Positions 1 to 4,992 of a stretch of 6,085 nucleotides of DNA are shown here, in pieces; positions within the stretch are counted from its first letter, which is position 1, and the number at the start of each line of letters is the position of its first letter. The position numbers were made by a program, and so were the translations under genes. The notes under the pieces were generated by a model, which worked only from the letters and a program-made list of their open reading frames with translations, did no database searches and was not told the origin of the DNA. The stretch is taken from NCBI GenBank assembly GCA_045543215.1, contig JAZQMD010000158.1:1-6085 (forward strand). Reading direction: 5' to 3'. Source of the stretch: DXYV01 sp045543215. GTDB taxonomy: Bacteria; Bacillota; Clostridia; Oscillospirales; Oscillospiraceae.

Positions 1-969
1 TGCAGTCTCTGCCAGCTCCTTCTCTTGGTTTCCGATACGTCGAGCGATACGATCCCGAGCGCTGCTCACTGATCGGATCAGATCCTGTCCCCGCCGTCGC
101 ACCCGTTCCTGTGCCTCTCTGTTAGCATAAAAGCCGTCCAGTAAGGTTGAAAAAGTTTCATACCGGCGCAGTTCGGTGCCCGGACCGTACTGAAGGATAG
201 GTGTAAAAGAGAAATCCACAGGCTTTTCTTCCCGCATCAGCATAACCGGTTCAAAGCACTTTTGCCGCACTATCTGAAACAGTTTCCCCCCCACCTCTAC
301 CAATCCTTCCCGACTATCTCCGGCCAAAAAAACCAATTCTCGAGCCACCAAAGGGGAAAGTCCGCTGAACGTATCCAGCAACCACTTGTCCCACTCTTTG
401 TCAGACGGAGCGGAAGCGAGCAGCGCAGCCAGATCCCCCTCTTCCATGGATAATGGATTCAGTTTCCCCGGAGGATCAGGGTACTGATAAAACATCCCTG
501 GCATTACCGGTCGTTTGGCAGACAGGTCTACATCCACCCTGCGCATACAGTCAGTAATTCTCCCCTCCCCATCCACTAAAATCAAATTTGACTTACGTCC
601 GATGCACTCTAAAATAAGCCGCCGCTCTACCCGGTCGCCCAATTCGTTAAGGGTTTCAAATTGTAGTTCCATCAGCCGCTCCAAAGGTGGCTGCTTCACT
701 TCGAGCAGTCTTCCCCCCAGCAGATGCTTGCGCAAAAGCATACAAAACATAGGCGGGGAATCTGGATTTTCCCGGGAAAGCTCAGTCAGCTGAGGTCTTG
801 GATGGCTGGGGTTTGCCGAAAGGAGCAGCCTCACATTACCACTCCCTGTACGCATATAGAAGACCACCTCATCCCGAGCGGGCTGATAAATCTTATCGAT
901 CTTTCCTCCCACCAGGACGGTGCGCAACTCATCTATCAGGGCAGTCATACAAATGGCATCTAGTGGCAT
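1..969 (-). CDS. rqcH: RqcH / NFACT-family ribosome quality control protein, N-terminal 323 residues (3' end outside window)
   Basis: This is the bacterial homologue of Rqc2/NEMF, formerly annotated as fibronectin-binding protein FbpA. It binds peptidyl-tRNA-blocked 50S subunits and recruits tRNA-Ala to add C-terminal alanine tails that mark stalled chains for proteolysis. The frame is open from ATG at 969 to the left edge; the family has about 570 residues, so the C-terminal NFACT-R part is missing here. Visible are the NFACT-N start (MPLDAICMTAL), GGKIDKIYQP at 21-30, RLLLSA at 47-52, the strongly conserved PPMFCMLLRKH at 72-82, and IGRKSNLILVD near 114-124. The last 50 or so residues (FYANREAQERVRRRGQDL onward) are basic and helical and begin the coiled-coil arm. 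Position 97-98 is Glu-Arg where B. subtilis RqcH has Asp97-Arg98. The ATG overlaps the mrnC stop codon by one base (TGATG), with GGAGGA at 976-981 as ribosome binding site, so the two genes are probably translationally coupled. The identification is firm. Confidence 0.93.
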   Translation of the reverse strand, partial: MPLDAICMTALIDELRTVLVGGKIDKIYQPARDEVVFYMRTGSGNVRLLLSANPSHPRPQLTELSRENPDSPPMFCMLLRKHLLGGRLLEVKQPPLERLMELQFETLNELGDRVERRLILECIGRKSNLILVDGEGRITDCMRRVDVDLSAKRPVMPGMFYQYPDPPGKLNPLSMEEGDLAALLASAPSDKEWDKWLLDTFSGLSPLVARELVFLAGDSREGLVEVGGKLFQIVRQKCFEPVMLMREEKPVDFSFTPILQYGPGTELRRYETFSTLLDGFYANREAQERVRRRGQDLIRSVSSARDRIARRIGNQEKELAETA

Positions 970-1370
970 CAGGTTTCCTCCATCATTACTTCGAATAACT
1001 GGTTTAGCCTGCTGGTCTCCCCCCGCAGATAAAGCCAACCGAACAGTGCCTCCAGAGCGGTGGCTGCCTGGTACTCCTCCCGACTGGCCGCTTTGGGCAC
1101 AGTATGGGGACTTGTATTGCGTCCCCGGCGATACACGTCCTGCTCCTCTTGATTAAGCAGAGCCAATATTCTTGCCCCTCTCTTGGCCTGGGCCGCAGCA
1201 GATACGTAGCCAACCGTAGCCCTGTGCAGGCCCTTGTTGGTAGCTTTACCCCTGAGAACCAGCCAGGCGCGCACCATTAGCTCAAACACTCCGTCCCCAA
1301 TATGGGCCAATCCCAAAGAGCTAATTTGATTAATCTTATCCTGTTCCATCCTTAAATGAAAGTAGTCCAT
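969..1370 (-). CDS. mrnC: Mini-ribonuclease III (MrnC)
   Basis: This is a 133-residue stand-alone RNase III catalytic domain without a double-stranded RNA-binding domain, the usual size for the family. In B. subtilis Mini-III trims both ends of 23S rRNA precursor, acting as a cytoplasmic dimer that needs Mg2+. Visible features are LAHIGDGVFEL at residues 21-31 with the metal-binding Asp26, the family-specific RRGRN at 81-85, and EYQAATALEALFGWLYL at 99-115 with the second catalytic acid, Glu107. The ATG at 1370 is preceded by GAGGAG (1376-1381) five bases upstream; Met8 is a possible but less well-supported later start. A sigma-A-like promoter lies just upstream, and the stop codon overlaps the rqcH start. 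In B. subtilis mrnC sits by cysS and rlmB, so pairing with rqcH is a different neighbourhood. Function is assigned with high confidence because both acidic catalytic residues and the RRGRN element are intact. Confidence 0.93.
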   Translation of the reverse strand: MDYFHLRMEQDKINQISSLGLAHIGDGVFELMVRAWLVLRGKATNKGLHRATVGYVSAAAQAKRGARILALLNQEEQDVYRRGRNTSPHTVPKAASREEYQAATALEALFGWLYLRGETSRLNQLFEVMMEET

Positions 1371-1399
1371 AACTGCTCCTCAATATCAAAAGTTAAGCA

Positions 1400-1428
1400 A
1401 TTATACTATGTTTCCCAAAAGAAAACAA
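1400..1428 (-). promoter_or_regulatory. Sigma-A-like promoter for mrnC-rqcH
   Basis: Read on the minus strand there is TTGTTT at 1428-1423, a 17-base spacer, then a perfect TATAAT at 1405-1400. A start near 1393 would leave a leader of about 22 bases with a GAGGAG ribosome binding site. The -35 box is weak (TTG conserved, the rest not) and lies in the T-rich tail of the terminator of the preceding coat operon. The perfect -10 and ideal spacing make it a good candidate, but no start site has been observed. Confidence 0.6.
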
Positions 1429-1457
1429 GGATAAGCCTAAGTGCTTATCCTTGTTTT
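1417..1457 (-). terminator. Rho-independent terminator of the CotF-like bicistron
   Basis: Positions 1422-1436 and 1443-1457 form a perfect 15-bp stem with a six-base loop. On the minus strand the stem is followed by TTTTCTTTT (1425-1417 including the stem base). It begins 12 bases after the stop codon of the second coat gene. The plus-strand reading also ends in a T run, so the element could work in both directions, although no plus-strand gene approaches it. Confidence 0.85.
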
Positions 1458-1468
1458 TTATATTAATT

Positions 1469-1732
1469 TTAGCCAGAGACGGTGGGCACCTGGTTTGTAA
1501 ATTTTTGGCTTGCCTGACTGATCTTCTGCTGCTCGGCCTGCTCAACCTGATACCAGCCCTTCTGCTGGGCCGTCTTGAACAGCTCCGCTTGGGTCTTATG
1601 ACCCTTAGTGAGCAGATTGACAAAAGTATCCCGCAACTGGTCATTGACACATTCAGAGGCAAACTGATTGTAATTGGTACTCATCTTCTTTTCTGTAAGA
1701 ATAAGGTCGGTTATAATCTCCTGATCCTGCAT
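1469..1732 (-). CDS. CotF-family spore coat protein, second of a pair (87 aa)
   Basis: This small helical protein resembles the Coat_F (CotF-like) family, ferritin-like helical hairpins found in the coats or surface layers of Bacillus and Clostridium spores. Visible family wording includes IITDLILTEKKMSTNYNQFA near the start, a Cys at residue 28 followed by LRDTFVNLL, and the characteristic KTAQQKGWYQVEQA near 53-66. The tail is rich in Gln, Ser and Thr. I chose ATG at 1732 because AAGGAGG (1741-1747) lies eight bases upstream; the in-frame TTG at 1738 would be only two bases from it. The gene starts 15 bases after the stop of the first coat gene and is followed by a strong terminator, so the two form a bicistron. 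The family assignment is by pattern memory and is fairly sure. Its exact place in the spore is unknown. Confidence 0.8.
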   Translation of the reverse strand: MQDQEIITDLILTEKKMSTNYNQFASECVNDQLRDTFVNLLTKGHKTQAELFKTAQQKGWYQVEQAEQQKISQASQKFTNQVPTVSG

Positions 1733-1747
1733 ATCCAATTCCTCCTT

Positions 1748-1933
1748 TTATTTCAGGAAACCCAAGAGAGTCTCGTAGTTTTGCTTGTGCTGGCTGGCAT
1801 ACTGGTTAAAGCTGTTTTTCAGTTCAGCTTCGCTAACCGTCTGGGCGGCCTCCTGATATTTGCAGCACAACATTTTTTCAAAGTTGAGCTGGTCTTCCAG
1901 ACTAGACAACTCTTTGGTAGTCAGATTTGCCAT
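1748..1933 (-). CDS. CotF-family spore coat protein, first of a pair (61 aa)
   Basis: This 61-residue protein starts MANLTTKELSSLEDQLNFEK and has the layout of short CotF-like proteins of Clostridia: a first helix with LTTKEL..LEDQL, then KYQEAAQTVSEAELKNSFNQYA, then HKQNYETLLGFLK. It carries a Cys-Cys pair at residues 23-24, plausible for cross-linking in a coat, though that is inference. It is about half the length expected of a full CotF protein. With the next gene it looks like a two-part version of the four-helix unit. ATG at 1933 has a strong AAGGAGGT site (1941-1948) seven bases upstream. The leader is short and preceded by a sigma-G-like promoter. Being encoded with a second member of the same family supports a structural role in the spore. 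Confidence 0.78.
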   Translation of the reverse strand: MANLTTKELSSLEDQLNFEKMLCCKYQEAAQTVSEAELKNSFNQYASQHKQNYETLLGFLK

Positions 1934-1963
1934 GGGACATACCTCCTTATCTAATGATAGTCC

Positions 1964-1994
1964 TAGTATTTCTCAAGTTTTCTATTCATATGCA
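1964..1994 (-). promoter_or_regulatory. Sigma-G-like (forespore) promoter for the coat-protein bicistron
   Basis: On the minus strand TGCATA (1994-1989) is followed by 18 bases and AATACTA (1970-1964). The B. subtilis sigma-G consensus is close to TGAATA, 17-18 bases, CATACTA, so the match is 5 of 6 and 6 of 7 with correct spacing. Transcription would start near 1957, about 24 bases before the gene. Sigma-F shares part of this consensus. I found no sigma-A pair that fits as well here. Confidence 0.5.
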
Positions 1995-2022
1995 TCTCTC
2001 GGAAGACCTTACCCTGTTTATG

Positions 2023-2051
2023 AAAATAGACCCGTACCAACGGTACGGGTC
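2023..2051 (-). terminator. Rho-independent terminator after the secreted unknown protein
   Basis: Positions 2029-2038 and 2042-2051 form a perfect 10-bp GC-rich stem with a three-base loop. On the minus strand it is followed by TATTTT (2028-2023). It begins 18 bases after the stop codon at 2070-2072. It separates this gene from the coat bicistron, whose promoter begins about 30 bases further on. Confidence 0.75.
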
Positions 2052-2069
2052 CATCTGTTTCATTTTTAT

Positions 2070-2606
2070 TTAGCTGACCGTATAGCTACCACATACCATT
2101 AATTTTACAATATCCGCTTTAGCAGATACCGTACCAGTTTCTGCAGCAACCATATATAGATGATTTTGTACCAGATCGCTACCACCGAAAAGCATACTGC
2201 CATCGGTACAATCGATAAGTACAGCATCATCGGCGGTCAGGAAGGTTGCGCTGCCCACTCGAAGCATAAGTTCACATCCTGCGCTGCCAGTCAGTGTCTG
2301 TCCCTTTGATAGAGTAATCACCTTAAAAACCGCATTGTCCATACCGCCTTGGGCTCCTTGCTGACTTTGAAGGCGTTGATCCCACTGGTCAATAACCGAA
2401 TTGAGCTTTTCCCTGAGCTGCATCTCGTTTTTGGCCAGCGCCTCGTCTATCTTTGTCGTTACTGTAGGAGTAAACACATCGTTGAGATAACTGAGCGTTA
2501 CAAGCGGGTCGCTTGAGTCTCCTGCAGCCGCCAGAGCAACCACCCCAAAGGTAATGACCACAGTCACCGCCAAAACTGCTGCCATAAGCTTCATTTTTTC
2601 TTTCAT
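2070..2606 (-). CDS. Secreted or membrane-anchored protein of unknown function (178 aa)
   Basis: I do not recognise a named function. The protein begins with a charged KEKMK stretch and a hydrophobic segment (residues 7-28) ending ALAAAG, consistent with a Sec signal peptide cleaved near residue 28 or an uncleaved membrane anchor. After it comes DPLVTLSYLNDVFTP (33-47), then a probable coiled coil with Gln- and charge-rich heptads (50-83), a GAQGG linker (84-88), and a C-terminal domain rich in beta-strand wording: FKVITLSKGQTLTG at 94-107, ELMLRVGSATFL at 112-123, NHLYMV at 148-153 and KLMVCGSYTV at 168-177. I recall similar unnamed proteins in Clostridia combining a DPLV.SYL element with this C-terminal pattern, but cannot search. 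ATG at 2606 has AGGAGG five bases upstream (2612-2617). It has its own candidate promoter, a leader hairpin and a terminator, so it is probably monocistronic. Lying between mazF and coat genes says little about its role. Confidence 0.8.
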   Translation of the reverse strand: MKEKMKLMAAVLAVTVVITFGVVALAAAGDSSDPLVTLSYLNDVFTPTVTTKIDEALAKNEMQLREKLNSVIDQWDQRLQSQQGAQGGMDNAVFKVITLSKGQTLTGSAGCELMLRVGSATFLTADDAVLIDCTDGSMLFGGSDLVQNHLYMVAAETGTVSAKADIVKLMVCGSYTVS

Positions 2607-2619
2607 ATGTACCTCCTGC

Positions 2620-2649
2620 CCTGCCCCGGCGGAGCAACGCCGAGGCAGG
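2620..2649 (-). promoter_or_regulatory. Stable leader hairpin directly upstream of the unknown gene's ribosome binding site
   Basis: Positions 2620-2631 and 2638-2649 pair over 12 bp with a six-base loop. In the minus-strand RNA the only non-Watson-Crick pair is a G-U wobble (2626/2643), whereas in a plus-strand RNA it would be a C-A mismatch, which favours a role in the mRNA read leftward. The stem ends two bases before AGGAGG (2617-2612), and no T run follows on the minus strand, so it is not a terminator for mazF. It could protect the 5' end, mark a processing point or modulate translation. Confidence 0.55.
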
Positions 2650-2669
2650 TTTTCTCTTTCGTGGACATT

Positions 2670-2698
2670 TTTATAAAGCTAAAAGCCAACTATACCAA
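2670..2698 (-). promoter_or_regulatory. Candidate sigma-A promoter for the unknown secreted protein
   Basis: On the minus strand TTGGTA (2698-2693) is followed by 17 bases and TATAAA (2675-2670). The -35 box matches 4 of 6 and the -10 box 5 of 6 consensus bases. The -35 lies in the last codons of mazF, across the Leu-Val end. Transcription would start near 2663 and place the whole hairpin in the leader. This rests on pattern only. Confidence 0.4.
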
Positions 2699-3055
2699 TT
2701 CCTCAGGACGCAAACCAAAACTCACGGCAATGGCGCTGTCTACCTGATGCATCACTTCATCGTCCACCCTGCCCATATGTTCCCGTAACCTCTTTTTATC
2801 CAGCGTCCTGATCTGCTCCAGAAGGATCACCGAGTCCTTGGGTAGGCCATAGCTGTGGGCTGTAAGGGAAATATGGGTCGGCAACCGAGCCTTTCCCGTC
2901 TGTGACGTAATGGCCGCCGCGATCACCGTTGGGCTGTGGCGGTTGCCTGTATCGTTTTGTACAATAAGCACCGGGCGCACACCGCCCTGCTCGCTACCGA
3001 CCACCGGGCTTAGGTCGGCATAAAAAATGTCGCCTCGTTTCACGCTGTTATCCAC
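2690..3055 (-). CDS. mazF: MazF/EndoA-type mRNA interferase toxin
   Basis: This is an endoribonuclease toxin of the PemK/MazF fold, 121 residues (EndoA of B. subtilis has 116). It cuts single-stranded mRNA at a short motif; B. subtilis EndoA recognises UACAU. The sequence follows EndoA closely: VKRGDIFYADLSPVVGSEQG at residues 5-24, RPVLIVQND at 27-35, SPTVIAAAIT at 41-50, LPTHI at 58-62 and SVILLEQIRTLDKKRL at 75-90. The catalytic pair Arg25/Thr48 of EndoA corresponds to Arg27/Thr50, so the toxin should be active. GTG at 3055 is the chosen start, since an in-frame TGA lies six bases upstream (3064-3062); GGAG is 11 bases away, which is long. GTG at 3043 is an alternative. In Bacillus and many Clostridia a MazE-type antitoxin gene lies between alr and mazF; here that gap holds no recognisable antitoxin. 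Confidence 0.92.
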   Translation of the reverse strand: MDNSVKRGDIFYADLSPVVGSEQGGVRPVLIVQNDTGNRHSPTVIAAAITSQTGKARLPTHISLTAHSYGLPKDSVILLEQIRTLDKKRLREHMGRVDDEVMHQVDSAIAVSFGLRPEELV

Positions 3056-3242
3056 TGAACTTCACACTCCGCCGGATGATAGTGCTCGGCCTACCCATTT
3101 ATGTAGACCGGTACTATAATTCTCCCACGGGGTGGCTGGCTTTATACGCACCGTTCCAAATTCACAGCAGTAAACGCCCGCCACCGGCTCAGCCCGGAAC
3201 TATTTAGTATAGCCCCAAGGCCTCCCGAACCAGTATATGCGC

Positions 3243-4364
3243 TCAGCAAATCCGAGGAACACGGCGGGACACGGCACACAACAACTCATATTGAATGGTA
3301 CCTATGGCATCCGCCTTTTCCTCCAATGGCAGCTTAGGACCAAAGATGGTAGCCACATCACCCACCTTCACTCGTGGTAGATGGGTGACATCCACCATAC
3401 ATAGATCCATGCAAATACGGCCGATCTGCCTGACCCGTTCGCCATGAAGAAGAACCTCCATCCGATTAGATAGCAGGCGGAACAGCCCATCGGCATAACC
3501 GATAGGGAGTACCGCCACCTGGCTGTCTCGCTCCAATGTATGGATACCGCCGTAGCTAATAGCTGTTCCGGCAGGCAATTGCTTAACAGCAGCCACTCGG
3601 CTTTTCAGTGTCATAACCGGGCGCAGAGAGCCCCCGTTCATCCTTTCACAGGCGGGGTGTGGATAATGACCATATAAGGCAATGCCTGGCCTTACCATAT
3701 CCAAATGAGTGCAAGGATAGTTTAGCACAGCGGCGCTGGCGGCGCAATGGCGGATTTGGAAACGGAGTCCGTGGAAATTCCAAAGGCAGTCCAGCACGTC
3801 CAAAAAACGGGTAAACTGGTGCATCGTATACTCCTCGTCCTCATCCGCCTTGGCAAAGTGGGTAAAGATACCCTCTGCCTCCAGAGCTGGCAAAGTACAC
3901 AGCGGTGCCAGGGCTGCGGCCACCTTGCCGGAATTTTCTCCGAACTCCCCTAGGCGGCCCATCCCCGTGTCCACCTTTAGATGGATTTTGACCGTCTTTC
4001 CCAAATGTACCGCTGCCTCTGACAGGGCCTTTGCATGGTGAGGGAGAAACACAGCCTGGGTAAGACCATGGATCACTACCTGCTCTGCATATTCCATTGG
4101 CGTTACCCCTAGAATGAGGATGGGGGCCCCTATCCCCGCCTGGCGTAGTTCCAGGGCCTCCTCCAGGCAGGACACGGCTAAGTAGTCCGCCCCAAGCTGT
4201 TCTAATTTTTTGGCTATGGGAATGGCACCATGACCATAGGCATCTGCCTTGACTACCCCAACAAATTTACAATATGCTCCTATATTTGAGCGTAGAGCAT
4301 GATAGTTATGCTCCAGATTCTCCAGGCTGATCTCCGCCCATGTCCTCATCTGCTCCCGTACCAT
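3243..4364 (-). CDS. alr: Alanine racemase (PLP-dependent)
   Basis: The enzyme interconverts L- and D-alanine, supplying D-Ala for peptidoglycan and affecting the pool of alanine co-germinants in spore formers. Counting from ATG at 4364 (373 residues), the PLP lysine in VVKADAYGHG is Lys39, the same number as in the Geobacillus enzyme. Arg137 lies in KVDTGMGRLG, His169 in IFTHF, PLP-contacting residues in RHCAAS and MVRPGIALYG, the catalytic Tyr271 in AISYGG, and Met319-Asp320 in GRICMD. The TIQYELLCAVSRRVPR end is typical. A reading from TTG at 4409 is possible but lacks a ribosome binding site; ATG at 4364 has GGGAG nine bases upstream, and ATG at 4349 has its site too close. The start lies inside the GerS-like gene (59-bp overlap, different frame). 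Length and active site are complete. Confidence 0.95.
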   Translation of the reverse strand: MVREQMRTWAEISLENLEHNYHALRSNIGAYCKFVGVVKADAYGHGAIPIAKKLEQLGADYLAVSCLEEALELRQAGIGAPILILGVTPMEYAEQVVIHGLTQAVFLPHHAKALSEAAVHLGKTVKIHLKVDTGMGRLGEFGENSGKVAAALAPLCTLPALEAEGIFTHFAKADEDEEYTMHQFTRFLDVLDCLWNFHGLRFQIRHCAASAAVLNYPCTHLDMVRPGIALYGHYPHPACERMNGGSLRPVMTLKSRVAAVKQLPAGTAISYGGIHTLERDSQVAVLPIGYADGLFRLLSNRMEVLLHGERVRQIGRICMDLCMVDVTHLPRVKVGDVATIFGPKLPLEEKADAIGTIQYELLCAVSRRVPRIC

Positions 4365-4971
4365 CGGTATCGTCTCCCAGCGTAAAGGTAGTAAAGTCAC
4401 TTTGCACAATCAGGTAACCATCTTGGGCCAATTCAGCCCGCAGCAGCTCCCGCTCTCCCCGCCCAAACCATAGCGTACACTCCAGTCCTTCCTCCGGTCC
4501 TTTCTCCGGGTCACGGAAGAGAATACGCAGAGCATCCTTCTCTCCCAAAGTCTCATACACACACTCAGACATATATCCCCCGCCGATGTTTTCCATTACA
4601 GTAGGAAGATACTCCAAAGGCGTTAACCCTTCTCCGGTCAGATCACCGGTGCCCAGACTTACCCCTTGAAACTCCAGGCGGCTCTCCCCCTCCCCAATGG
4701 TGGCAGTCAGCCCGGAGAGTTCTTCCGGCTCTGTCACGGTAATTACAGTTTCCCCATCCCGATCCCAAATAAAATCCAGGGTAAACTCATATACCCGCAG
4801 GCCATAGTCAGCTGTCACATCCGCCGTTGCGCTACAATAATCAGCCGCCAGGTACTCCGTCCTAATTTGTAGAGCCAGCTCCTCAGCTGTCAACTCTTTA
4901 CTTTCTTCTCCCGCCGAGCAACCGGCCAGAAGAAGACTTGTCATCAGTACACAAAACACAGTTTTGCGCAC
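4306..4971 (-). CDS. GerS-like / LolA-fold lipoprotein upstream of alr
   Basis: This is a 221-residue lipoprotein. The N-terminus RKTVFCVLMTSLLLAGC carries a lipobox LAGC, so Cys18 should be lipidated after cleavage by signal peptidase II. The mature part begins SAGEESKELTAEELALQIRTEYL and continues with alternating strand-like segments (YEFTLDFIW, ETVITV, SRLEFQGVSLG, ALRILFR, LECTLWFG, GYLIVQSDF), as in lipoproteins of the LolA type. In C. difficile the lipoprotein GerS, which binds the amidase CwlD and is needed for cortex modification and germination, is encoded in an operon with alr2. Position, size and type fit that gene, so I infer a GerS-like role; direct sequence identity cannot be judged here. 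The last 20 or so residues are an acidic Gly/Asp/Glu-rich tail that overlaps the alr start. GTG at 4971 has AAGGAGG (4979-4985) seven bases upstream, and nnr ends 21 bases before it. Confidence 0.75.
   Translation of the reverse strand: MRKTVFCVLMTSLLLAGCSAGEESKELTAEELALQIRTEYLAADYCSATADVTADYGLRVYEFTLDFIWDRDGETVITVTEPEELSGLTATIGEGESRLEFQGVSLGTGDLTGEGLTPLEYLPTVMENIGGGYMSECVYETLGEKDALRILFRDPEKGPEEGLECTLWFGRGERELLRAELAQDGYLIVQSDFTTFTLGDDTDGTGADEDMGGDQPGESGA
4374..4378 (-). promoter_or_regulatory. Ribosome binding site of alr inside the GerS-like gene
   Basis: GGGAG on the minus strand lies nine bases before ATG 4364 and within codons of the lipoprotein gene. It decides the alr start: neither the TTG at 4409 nor the ATG at 4349 has a site at usable spacing. 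Keeping this start also gives the family-standard Lys39 numbering. Confidence 0.6.
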
Positions 4972-4992
4972 AAAGGCTCCTCCTTGTTTTTA

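Noticed and set aside
262..998. Several overlapping plus-strand frames of 63-92 codons
   Set aside because: They lie opposite the continuous rqcH frame, overlap one another, and lack family resemblance.
1451..1954. Plus-strand open frame of 167 codons across the coat genes
   Set aside because: It is the complement of two well-supported minus-strand genes with good ribosome binding sites, and its product is a leucine-rich string without family features.
2620..2653. Hairpin plus T run as a terminator for plus-strand transcription
   Set aside because: No plus-strand gene leads into it, and the stem has a C-A mismatch when read on that strand but a G-U pair in the minus-strand mRNA.
3062..3184. 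40-codon frame just upstream of mazF as an antitoxin gene
   Set aside because: It begins with GTG without a ribosome binding site and does not look like MazE. I keep it only as a question in the mazF finding and do not annotate it.
3206..3234. TATACT at 3211-3206 as a promoter for mazF
   Set aside because: No acceptable -35 box lies 16-18 bases upstream; the same holds for TATAGT at 3118-3113.
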